Source: Terriglobia bacterium (GTDB taxonomy: Bacteria; Acidobacteriota; Terriglobia; UBA7540). Taken from it: a DNA stretch of 5,121 nucleotides. The notes under the pieces are model-generated. The model saw only the letters and a program-made list of their open reading frames with translations, did no database searches and was not told where the DNA came from. Where the stretch lies: contig JAIQGB010000466.1 of NCBI GenBank assembly GCA_020072905.1, positions 651 through 5,771 on the forward strand, given 5' to 3'. Both the position numbers and the translations under genes were made by a program. Positions 1 to 5,004 of the stretch are shown in pieces. Within the stretch, counting starts at the first letter, position 1, and each line of letters opens with the position of its first letter.

Positions 1-1
1 A

Positions 2-31
2 GGGCGATGCAAGCATCGCCCCTACTTTTTT
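2..31 (+). terminator. Hairpin plus T run upstream of cimA (possible terminator or palindromic repeat)
   Basis: A perfect 9-bp stem (GGGCGATGC at 2-10, GCATCGCCC at 13-21) with a 2-nt AA gap at its centre is followed after four bases by six T residues (26-31). This is the shape of a rho-independent terminator for a plus-strand gene lying left of the window, although a 2-nt loop is tight and the stem would open somewhat. The core GGCGAT...ATCGCC recurs after cimA at 1694-1710, so it may instead be one member of a dispersed palindromic repeat family that doubles as a terminator. The upstream gene is not visible, so the role is inferred. Confidence 0.45.
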
Positions 32-84
32 CGGCGGGGCCGGAGATTCTGTGAGAAACTGGTTCCTTCACGCTCTGGGCCGCG

Positions 85-1692
85 ATGAATATGAAAAAGA
101 TCCTGATCTACGACACGACCTTAAGAGACGGTTCGCAGGGCGAAAACGTCTCCTTTTCGGTGGAAGACAAGCTGCGCGTCACCACGAAGCTCGACGAGCT
201 GGGCATCGATTACATCGAAGGCGGCTGGCCCGGCTCGAACGGCAAGGACATCGCCTTCTTCCGCCGCGCCCAGGAGCTGAAGCTGAAGCACGCCCGGCTC
301 GCGGCCTTCGGCAGCACGCGCCACCCGCGCCACAGCATCGCGCACGACCGCAACACGCAGGCGCTGGTCGAAGCGAACACTCCGGTGGTGACGATCTTCG
401 GCAAGACCTGGGACCTGCACGTGAAGGTGGCGCTAGGAATTTCGCTCGAGGAAAACCTGAAACTGATTCGCGAGTCGGTCGAGTACCTGAAATCCCAGGG
501 CAAGGAAGTGATCTACGACGCCGAGCACTTCTTTGACGGCTTCAAGGCCGACCGCGAGTACGCGCTGGCCACGCTCCGGGCGGCAGAGGAAGCGGGCGCC
601 GACACCATCGTCTTATGCGACACGAACGGCGGGACACTCACCAGCGACCTGCGCGAGAGCTTCCGCATCTCCACTGGGCACGTCAAGGTGCCGCTGGGGA
701 TTCACACCCACAATGATGGCGAGATGGCCGTCGCCAACGCCATCGCTGCCATCCAGGAAGGCGCAGTGCACGTGCAAGGCACCATCAACGGCTATGGCGA
801 GCGCACCGGCAACGCCAACCTCTGCTCGGTGATTCCCAACATCGAGCTGAAATTGGGACTGCGCTCGATCGGCAAGGAAAAGCTCAAGCACCTGACGGAG
901 GTTTCCCACTACGTCAGCGAGCTCGCCAACCTGATTCCCCGCCACGATCTACCCTTCGTCGGCAAGAGCGCCTTCGCGCACAAGGGCGGCATCCACGTGA
1001 GCGCGGTGATGAAGGAGACGGCCGCCTACGAGCACATCGACCCCACGCTGGTCGGCAACGAGCGCCGCGTGCTGGTCTCCGAGCTTTCCGGCAAGAGCAA
1101 CGTGCTCTACAAGGCGGAAGAGCTGGGGCTCGCGTTCGATAAGTCCTCGCCGCACGCCAAGGTCGTGGTCGAGAAGCTCAAGGAAATGGAACACGACGGC
1201 TATCAGTTTGAAGGCGCCGAAGGATCGTTCCAGATTCTCTTCGACCGCTTGCTCCACAACTTTCCCGAATTCTTCGAGCTCGACGGCTTCCGCGTCATCA
1301 CGCAGAAGCGCGGTTCGGACGAGTCTTCTTCGGAAGCCGTCATCAAGCTGCGCGTGGACGGCAAGGAAGAACACACCGCCGCGGAAGGCGTCGGCCCGGT
1401 CAGCGCGCTCGACCGCGCTTTGCGGAAATCCCTCGTCACGTTCTTCCCCTGCATCCGCGACATTCGCCTGACGGATTACAAGGTGCGCGTGCTCAACGCC
1501 AAGGACGCCACCGACGCCCGCGTGCGCGTGCTTATCGAGACCAGCGACGGCCACGACACCTGGGGAACCGTCGGCGTCAGTGAAAACATCATCGAGGCGA
1601 GTTGGAAAGCGCTCGTCGATAGCATCACCTTCAAGCTCAAAAAGGAATACGGCTACCGGCGCCACGAAACCAAAACCCACACCCCCAAGTAG
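85..1692 (+). CDS. cimA: Citramalate synthase (CimA), 535 aa
   Basis: CimA condenses pyruvate and acetyl-CoA to (R)-citramalate in the cytoplasm, the first step of the threonine-independent route to 2-oxobutanoate and isoleucine. The N-terminal two thirds is an HMGL-like (DRE-TIM) barrel. It has the DTTLRDGSQ start motif (residues 10-18, with R14 and D15 expected at the active site), YDAEHFFDGF (144-153), the metal-binding HTHND (207-211, H207 and H209) and the GYGERTGNANL signature (236-246). The GKSAFAHKGGIHVSAVMK block (293-310) follows. The last ~140 residues fit the LeuA-type allosteric dimer domain, which in this family binds the end product. Full length is normal for the long bacterial CimA subfamily; a 2-isopropylmalate or homocitrate synthase is less likely given the WPGSNGKD segment and overall pattern. 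ATG at 85 or at 91 (M-N-M-K-K) could be the start; an in-frame TGA at 52-54 bounds the choices and neither start has a clear Shine-Dalgarno. The stop codon lies inside a repeat. Confidence 0.95.
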   Translation: MNMKKILIYDTTLRDGSQGENVSFSVEDKLRVTTKLDELGIDYIEGGWPGSNGKDIAFFRRAQELKLKHARLAAFGSTRHPRHSIAHDRNTQALVEANTPVVTIFGKTWDLHVKVALGISLEENLKLIRESVEYLKSQGKEVIYDAEHFFDGFKADREYALATLRAAEEAGADTIVLCDTNGGTLTSDLRESFRISTGHVKVPLGIHTHNDGEMAVANAIAAIQEGAVHVQGTINGYGERTGNANLCSVIPNIELKLGLRSIGKEKLKHLTEVSHYVSELANLIPRHDLPFVGKSAFAHKGGIHVSAVMKETAAYEHIDPTLVGNERRVLVSELSGKSNVLYKAEELGLAFDKSSPHAKVVVEKLKEMEHDGYQFEGAEGSFQILFDRLLHNFPEFFELDGFRVITQKRGSDESSSEAVIKLRVDGKEEHTAAEGVGPVSALDRALRKSLVTFFPCIRDIRLTDYKVRVLNAKDATDARVRVLIETSDGHDTWGTVGVSENIIEASWKALVDSITFKLKKEYGYRRHETKTHTPK

Positions 1693-1754
1693 CGGCGATT
1701 TGATATCGCCACATCTCACACCACCAAGTAGCGGCGATTTGATATCGTCACATC
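1678..1754. repeat. Two tandem 38-nt palindromic repeats overlapping the cimA stop
   Basis: Unit 1 (1678-1715) and unit 2 (1717-1754) match at 36 of 38 positions with a period of 39 nt. Each contains GGCGAT-TTGAT-ATCGCC (1694-1710) or the variant ending ATCGTC (1733-1749), so each can form a small 6-bp hairpin. The TAG stop of cimA (1690-1692) lies within unit 1, and the last few CimA codons are therefore encoded by repeat sequence. The pattern resembles REP-type or other short dispersed palindromes; a role in 3' end protection or termination of the cimA mRNA is possible but inferred. Confidence 0.85.
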
Positions 1755-1835
1755 GGGGCGGGCCCTCGCGCCTCCGCCCCGCGTCGTCCACGTTGGCAAC
1801 CGGCCCCGACCGAATGGCGGCCTGGTCCTAGCGAC

Positions 1836-1862
1836 GGGATGCGCATTCATCCCCCGCGTTTT
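1836..1862 (+). terminator. Weak hairpin with short T run between convergent genes
   Basis: GGGATG (1836-1841) and CATCCC (1848-1853) form a 6-bp stem with a 6-nt loop, followed after five bases by TTTT at 1859-1862. It sits between cimA and the converging minus-strand genes, where a terminator is expected. The stem is short and the T run is displaced, so this is only a candidate. The rest of the 227-bp gap between the cimA stop and position 1920 shows no gene. Confidence 0.25.
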
Positions 1863-1919
1863 ATCCAACCTTGGGCTGTAGGGGGCAGAGAGATCTACAC
1901 TGATGCGCCAGCCTGGCAT

Positions 1920-2216
1920 TCAGAGCGCCGGTTCGTCACGCGCGCCGCGCCAGACGTGGAGAATCTCCACGCTGAGGGACCCCTCGCTGACGTCGTAGAA
2001 GATGCGGTAAGAACGGAAGACGATCTCACGCAGTGTTCCTCTCGCGCCGCGCGGATAGGTGGGGCCGATGAAGGGAAATGACGCCAGAATGCGAACGTGG
2101 TCGAGTATGCCCCGCCCGACCCGGCCGGCTGCCTGCGGGTCATGCTGGGCGAGGTAAGCGCAGATGTCTTGGAGATCCGCAATCGCCGCGTCTCACCAAA
2201 TTATCTTGAAGTCCAT
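1920..2216 (-). pseudogene. RelE/ParE-family toxin, interrupted by TGA at codon 8
   Basis: Reading the minus strand from ATG at 2216 gives MDFKIIW, then a TGA (2195-2193), then an open frame of 90 residues to the stop at 1920-1922. The post-stop sequence begins DAAIADLQDICAYLAQHD and ends with TLREIVFRSYRIFYDV and VEILHVWRGARDEPAL, the classic ParE/RelE-like fold pattern. Intact members are ~95-100 aa, matching the 98 aa obtained if the stop is read through. Family members normally carry Ser, Thr or a similar residue after the IxW motif, so a single-base change such as TCA to TGA explains the break. The frame overlaps the antitoxin 3' end by 16 nt, as in a coupled antitoxin-toxin operon. In the family the toxin poisons gyrase (ParE) or cleaves mRNA at the ribosome (RelE); which applies cannot be told. 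No good ATG/GTG/TTG restart follows the TGA, so the toxin is probably dead. Sequencing error remains possible. Confidence 0.8.
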
Positions 2217-2398
2217 GCGGTTGCCCAGGACTCCAGCAAACGTTCTGCCTCCTCCTGGGTCTTGGTGCGGCCGGCGGCAATGTCTGCCCGTCCCCGCCGG
2301 ATGGACGCCATGATGCGCAACTCCTCGGTGATTTCCTCGAGCGAGGCGTCCTCCGGGAGCCGCTGGAGAGCGTCCATCACAGCCTGCTTATCCGTCAT
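2201..2398 (-). CDS. Antitoxin of a RelE/ParE-type toxin-antitoxin pair, 65 aa
   Basis: This small acidic helical protein lies directly upstream of, and overlaps by 16 nt, the ParE-like toxin remnant. The sequence pattern (LQRLPEDASLEEITEELR at residues 11-28, then RRGRADIAAGRTKTQEEAERLLESW at 34-58) resembles the short addiction-module proteins found next to ParE/RelE toxins, in which the G-R/K-x-x-x-x-E-E-A tail is a recurring feature. It would bind and neutralise the toxin and may help autoregulate the operon. No clear ribbon-helix-helix DNA-binding region is visible. ATG at 2398 is the first start in frame; the upstream ribosome binding site is weak. It begins 18 nt after a degenerate attC-type box (GTTATGA on the minus strand, 2423-2417), so the pair may be a cassette. 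The antitoxin itself is intact although its toxin is broken. Confidence 0.75.
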   Translation of the reverse strand: MTDKQAVMDALQRLPEDASLEEITEELRIMASIRRGRADIAAGRTKTQEEAERLLESWATAWTSR

Positions 2399-2601
2399 GA
2401 CTTAGATACTACCGCTTCATAACGCCCGTGGCAAGAGCTGGTAGCCACGGTCAATTCGCAATTGAAATTGACCGTGGGTTCGTCATCAAGGGAAAAGCCC
2501 ACGGTCAGAAAAACCCTGACCGTGGCTGCGAGGGACCCGGCCGCCCGCCACCGTCCGGCCGCGGGAACTGGACGGCACGCTAGCGGAGGGCAAAAACGCG
2601 T
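2399..2601 (-). other. Palindrome-rich gene junction, possible degenerate cassette junction
   Basis: This 203-nt gap separates the 209-aa gene from the antitoxin gene and is close in length to the two other long junctions (about 190 and 200 nt). It holds the CCGTGG/CCACGG hairpin array (listed separately) and another 6-bp stem (2551-2556 with 2570-2575). Near the antitoxin start the minus strand reads GGGCGTTATGA, a partial match to the attC R' box GTTRRRY with a T in place of one purine. No RYYYAAC partner box is visible near the 209-aa gene stop, so calling it an attC site would go too far. Confidence 0.35.
2426..2525. repeat. Five alternating CCGTGG/CCACGG copies forming competing hairpins
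   Basis: CCGTGG occurs at 2426-2431, 2472-2477 and 2520-2525, and its complement CCACGG at 2445-2450 and 2499-2504. The best hairpins are a perfect 12-bp stem (2445-2456 with 2466-2477, 9-nt loop) and a perfect 10-bp stem (2499-2508 with 2516-2525, loop AAAAACC). A third 7-bp stem (2426-2432 with 2444-2450) competes with the first. On the minus strand the 10-bp hairpin is followed by GCTTTT, so it could terminate transcription from the 209-aa gene. The function is otherwise unknown. Confidence 0.8.
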
Positions 2602-3231
2602 TTACTTTTTGACCGTGAATACCAGCTTTCGCTCGACACTTACTCCCCATTTCGAAAATTGATACTGCCCATCCAAGATGACTGGTCTGTCTTCCAGACG
2701 CCCGAAAATCGCATCGAACTCGCTACCCTTCGGGATCAACACGGAAGCGGCCAGCAGCCCTCGGAAATCGCTGGCGTATACCTCGATCCTTTTCGGAACG
2801 CCATTACTCATCGTGGCGTGCACGTTTGGTGGCGGCGAGCTTGGTGGAACGGCGAAAACGCAGTGGCCGTTACTCTCACCGACGATGATCGGCTCAAGCA
2901 ATCGGAACTGTTCGAAATCAAGGCTGTTAGCACTTACGGCGTATTGAATGTCTTCAGCGGGAACCTGGATGCTCCATGCAAGTCTCTCCAAAGGCAACCG
3001 CCCCGCGCCTGTAGTGATTTCGACGTTGTAGCATGGGCCACGATCAATGATTTGGTAAGTCGCCTGCACCTTGGGTCCAGGGAGAAACTGCGGCAAATAC
3101 CACTGTGCCACTTTCGCGATGACTGCTGTCGCTACCACTACAATCAGCCACCAGGTCAGCCTGCCAACTTTGCCCGGGGTCCTATTTTCGGTGGCCCTCT
3201 TATTCTTCTTGCCGTTTCTCTTCTTGGCCAT
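2602..3231 (-). CDS. Uncharacterised single-pass membrane protein, 209 aa
   Basis: I do not recognise the family. Residues 1-24 are very rich in Lys and Arg. One hydrophobic segment follows (about 25-39, LTWWLIVVVATAVIA), then a 165-residue domain with alternating hydrophobic strands and few charged helices. By the positive-inside rule the N-terminus is cytoplasmic and the large domain lies outside the cytoplasmic membrane. There are two cysteines in the outer domain (C67, C124) that could pair, and a proline-rich turn (PPSSPPP, 129-135). The start ATG at 3231 lies 18 nt after a degenerate box (ATTAGAG, minus strand) at the edge of the upstream palindromic junction, and only a weak AGG/GAG ribosome site precedes it. 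The gene fits a cassette-borne orphan. No catalytic motif is visible. Confidence 0.7.
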   Translation of the reverse strand: MAKKRNGKKNKRATENRTPGKVGRLTWWLIVVVATAVIAKVAQWYLPQFLPGPKVQATYQIIDRGPCYNVEITTGAGRLPLERLAWSIQVPAEDIQYAVSANSLDFEQFRLLEPIIVGESNGHCVFAVPPSSPPPNVHATMSNGVPKRIEVYASDFRGLLAASVLIPKGSEFDAIFGRLEDRPVILDGQYQFSKWGVSVERKLVFTVKK

Positions 3232-3249
3232 AACTCGCTGCCTGGGGTG

Positions 3250-3420
3250 CTCTAATAGCCTTTGTCGCAGCGGCCGGCGCGTACGTTGTCATGTGTGTAT
3301 GCGCCTCGCGAACACGCGCAACGTCTCTGTCACCGCGTCCTATCCATGGGCCGTCCTGGCTTCTCAACGGTCCCGCAAGGCCGGATGTCGGCGCCACCCG
3401 CGAGTTGATGCTGTTGAGAG
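3250..3420 (-). repeat. Long attC-like palindromic junction, copy A
   Basis: This junction fills the gap between the stop of the 122-aa gene and the start of the 209-aa gene. About 130 nt of it (3270-3402) aligns by eye with copy B at 4640-4768, roughly 75-80% identical, with shared blocks such as TCCTAT(C/G)CATGG, TGGCTTCT, GCAAGG and ATGTCGGCGCCAC. Its outer arms are inverted: GGCGCCACCCGCG (3390-3402) faces GCGGCCGGCGC (3270-3280). Near its ends are CTCTCAAC (minus strand, 3420-3413) and ATTAGAG (minus strand, 3256-3250), which resemble, with mismatches, the RYYYAAC and GTTRRRY boxes of attC. An internal hairpin pairs GCGCGTAC (3277-3284) with GTATGCGC (3297-3304); in copy B the same stem is kept by a different base, GCGCATAC. 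It is best read as a diverged long attC-like site; the boxes are imperfect. Confidence 0.6.
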
Positions 3421-3432
3421 GGTGATTCGCGA

Positions 3433-3801
3433 TTAGGTTCCGCAGTCATCCGCCGCCGACATTGCATCCTCTGCTGCGGACATGGCTCTCCTGATGTATT
3501 GAAGCGCATCGTCGAAATCATCCGATTGATATGCCTTGCGGGCATAACTGTAGGCATCGTCTGCGGAGCTGTGTGCATCATCGCAATCGCACTCCTCAGC
3601 AGCTGACATTGCATCGTCAGCGGCAGACATGGTCTTTTTTGCATAGTAGTGAATATCATCAAGATTATCGGAGTTATACCCCTTCCTGGCATATGAATAT
3701 GCATCTTCTGCATACGAATACGCATCAGAGCAGTCTGCCATCACCAAATGAGGGAAAAGAAGCTGCCCAAGCAAAAGAAACCAAAATAGCGTCTTGTTCA
3801 A
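3433..3801 (-). CDS. Exported protein of two 48-residue Cys-bounded repeats, 122 aa
   Basis: I do not recognise the family. A TTG at 3801 is the likely start: GGGGGA (3812-3807) lies 5 nt upstream, and from here the protein begins with a clear signal peptide (NK-TLFWFLLLGQLLFPHLVMA, residues 2-22) with a predicted cut before D23. The longer frame to 3891 would encode the attC site and is rejected. The mature protein is two tandem repeats, residues 24-71 and 73-120, with a 49-residue period and about 30 of 48 identical positions. Each repeat starts and ends with Cys and contains two seven-residue motifs (DAYSYAx twice, then MSAADDA/MSAAEE), suggesting paired Ala-rich helices closed by a disulfide in the periplasm. 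It is strongly acidic and Tyr-rich. It has no lipobox. Base composition is more AT-rich than cimA. The stop is 12 nt from copy A of the palindromic junction. Function is unknown. Confidence 0.75.
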   Translation of the reverse strand: MNKTLFWFLLLGQLLFPHLVMADCSDAYSYAEDAYSYARKGYNSDNLDDIHYYAKKTMSAADDAMSAAEECDCDDAHSSADDAYSYARKAYQSDDFDDALQYIRRAMSAAEDAMSAADDCGT

Positions 3802-3806
3802 GATAG

Positions 3807-3812
3807 TCCCCC
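3807..3812 (-). promoter_or_regulatory. Ribosome binding site for the 122-aa gene (TTG start)
   Basis: The minus strand reads GGGGGA, then 5 nt, then TTG. It lies between the attC-like site and the signal peptide and is what selects the TTG at 3801 over the much earlier ATG at 3891. Confidence 0.6.
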
Positions 3813-3831
3813 ATTCAATTATTAGATCGAC

Positions 3832-3878
3832 GCCTAACGACTTGGCGCTCACCCGCGGCCGGCATCGCCTTGTTAGAC
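3832..3878 (-). other. attC-like integron recombination site, 47 nt
   Basis: Read on the gene strand, the site begins GTCTAAC (3878-3872, matching RYYYAAC) and ends GTTAGGC (3838-3832, matching GTTRRRY); the two boxes are complementary at 6 of 7 positions. Inside them GGCG (3869-3866) pairs with CGCC (3847-3844), leaving unpaired spacers AA and AAGTC, which is the R-box, spacer, L-box order of an attC. The 5' box lies 9 nt after the stop of the 235-aa gene and the 3' box 30 nt before the next start, the expected place in a gene cassette. It is shorter than most known attC sites (roughly 55-140 nt), with a small terminal structure. Its GGCGCTCACCCGCGGC core (3844-3859) recurs in the arms of both long junctions. 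An integrase is not in the window. Confidence 0.7.
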
Positions 3879-3887
3879 GTCGCATGA

Positions 3888-4595
3888 TCACCCAACTGAA
3901 CCGTCGTTCGCAGGCTGCTGCCCAAGCAACTCCGCCCAGATCGGCTGGAGAGGGTCGGTGCTCAGAGCGAACGCCTTTAACACATAGTTCGCCAAGTGAG
4001 CCGTGTGGAGCGCCGGCGTCTGTGCCACGTTTGGAAATGGCGGCGATGGATTGGGCTCAACGCTCCATTCTTGAGGTCCGTAGATCAGGTGCGCGCCAAT
4101 GGTCGCGAGGCCAGCATGGACCGCGAACAGCGATTGAACGCTGTACGTAATGTCGTATCCCGTCGCGCCGTCAGGATCGCCTGACTCCCCTGCTCGTATG
4201 AGCAGCGGCTTCAGTCGCTCGGCGAGACTCTTGAAATTCAGCTTCACGACTTTTCCCTCCCAGAGTTCGTGGTAAGTGAGACCGAGTTTGAGCCGATCCG
4301 ACAGGCGTCGCTTCCAATAGATGTCGTCACCCGCGATTTCCTGAAGTGCCTCGTCACCCCGAAGAATCACATGAAGTGAAATGAGCCACGTCTCCCAGTG
4401 CTGCCGAGCCAATATTCCGGCGAGATGAGCCAAGTTGGCATCTTCCAGCACCAGAACACCCCTGAGCAAAGCGCAAGACCGCATCAGCCCTGCCGCCGCG
4501 AATTGCCGGGGAGCCATGTCAGGCGCAGACCGAAACGAGGGGATGTGCGCCTCCAAGAGGTCAAGAAGTCGGTAAACCGCTTCACGAATTCCCAT
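3888..4595 (-). CDS. Uncharacterised helical protein, 235 aa, in a complete cassette
   Basis: The protein is mostly amphipathic helix with no signal peptide or clear membrane segment, so it is probably cytoplasmic. Recognisable blocks are AAGLMRSCALLRGVLVLEDANLAHLAGILARQHWETW (34-70) and YDITYSVQSLFAVHAGLATIGAHLIYG (147-173), with H160 in the second. The layout (an early Arg, a helix with R-x-x-x-E, and a late Y-x-x-x-S...H helix) recalls uncharacterised DUF5677-like proteins, but this is weak recall and no catalytic site can be named. GGAGAA (4610-4605) lies 9 nt before the ATG at 4595, a good ribosome site. Upstream, a consensus GTTAGAT box ends 21 nt before the start; downstream, the attC-like site starts 9 nt after the TGA. 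The gene is therefore framed exactly like an integron cassette. A Pro-rich linker (PNPSPPFPN, 181-189) precedes the C-terminal helix. Confidence 0.75.
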   Translation of the reverse strand: MGIREAVYRLLDLLEAHIPSFRSAPDMAPRQFAAAGLMRSCALLRGVLVLEDANLAHLAGILARQHWETWLISLHVILRGDEALQEIAGDDIYWKRRLSDRLKLGLTYHELWEGKVVKLNFKSLAERLKPLLIRAGESGDPDGATGYDITYSVQSLFAVHAGLATIGAHLIYGPQEWSVEPNPSPPFPNVAQTPALHTAHLANYVLKAFALSTDPLQPIWAELLGQQPANDGSVG

Positions 4596-4616
4596 CGGCG
4601 TTCATTCTCCGCGCGC

Positions 4617-4785
4617 ATCTAACGCCATGCGTTTCAGCCGCGGGTGGCGCATACATTGTCATGTACGTATGCGCCCCACGAACACGCTTAATATCTCCGG
4701 ATCCTATGCATGGCCTCTTCTGGCTTCTTAGCGGTCGCGCAAGGCGGGAATGTCGGCGCCACTCGCGGCACTCGGCGCTCCTGGC
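4617..4785 (-). repeat. Long attC-like palindromic junction, copy B
   Basis: This fills the gap between the hicA stop and the 235-aa gene. Its arms, GCCGCGGGTGGCGC (4637-4650) and GCGCCACTCGCGGC (4756-4769), are inverted repeats matching at 13 of 14 positions. At its gene-proximal end the minus strand reads GGCGTTAGATGC: GTTAGAT (4623-4617) fits the attC R' consensus GTTRRRY. The opposite end has no RYYYAAC box (GAGCGCC stands where it would be), so the site is half degenerate or was altered by an earlier deletion. An internal hairpin pairs GCGCATAC (4647-4654) with GTATGCGC (4667-4674). It is homologous to copy A. Whether it is still recombinogenic cannot be told from sequence alone. Confidence 0.6.
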
Positions 4786-5004
4786 TCATTTCACTTGTTT
4801 GAGGAATTCCCCGAGGTCCACGTCGGCATCCCGCAGCGCGCCTTGGAGAGTATAACGGTCAATTTCGTCGTGAAACGGGAAGACTATCCTTCTTCCCTCC
4901 GGATGTTCCATCTTGACATGGCTGCCTTTGCGATGGATCTCACGGAAGCCAAGACGTTCGAGTGCCGCCAGGACTTCTCGAGCGGAGAGCAGTGGCAACT
5001 TCAC
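4786..5004 (-). CDS. hicA: HicA-type mRNA interferase toxin, 72 aa
   Basis: HicA toxins are small double-stranded-RNA-binding-fold RNases that cleave mRNA until neutralised by HicB. The sequence has the family layout: an N-terminal helix LSAREVLAALERLGF (6-20), the KGSHVKME segment (26-33) with the catalytic histidine H29, the strand RRIVFPFHDEI (38-48), and a helix TLQGALRDADVDLGEFLK (52-69). Length is typical of the family (55-80 aa). Translation starts at a GTG (5004) that overlaps the hicB stop in GTGA (4 nt), so the two are translationally coupled with antitoxin first. The catalytic His and fold elements are intact. The gene ends at the edge of the long palindromic junction, consistent with a hicBA cassette; HicAB pairs are common integron passengers. 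Confidence 0.92.
   Translation of the reverse strand: MKLPLLSAREVLAALERLGFREIHRKGSHVKMEHPEGRRIVFPFHDEIDRYTLQGALRDADVDLGEFLKQVK

Noticed and set aside
1678..1754. CRISPR array
   Set aside because: There are only two units, separated by 1 nt, with no spacers; these are tandem palindromic repeats.
949..1791. 280-aa open frame on the minus strand inside cimA
   Set aside because: It is the antisense shadow of the strongly supported cimA frame in GC-rich DNA and resembles no protein family.
2193..2195. TGA read as selenocysteine in the ParE-like toxin
   Set aside because: I saw no SECIS-like hairpin right after the TGA, and the family does not use a Cys or Sec at this position; a nonsense mutation is simpler.
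2445..2525. IS element or transposon ends
   Set aside because: The inverted repeats enclose only 9 and 7 nt and no transposase frame or target-site duplication is visible.
2659..3255. 198-aa plus-strand frame opposite the 209-aa membrane protein gene
   Set aside because: It lacks recognisable domains; the minus-strand frame has a basic tail, a membrane helix and the same direction as its neighbours.
3200..3397. 65-aa minus-strand frame across junction copy A, running into the 209-aa gene
   Set aside because: It starts at a GTG without a ribosome site, lies in palindromic repeat DNA and overlaps a better gene. Its partial conservation with copy B is reported as a finding instead of a gene.
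3802..3891. N-terminal extension of the 122-aa gene to the ATG at 3891
   Set aside because: It would translate the whole attC-like site and hide the signal peptide; the TTG at 3801 has a good ribosome site and puts the signal peptide at the N-terminus.
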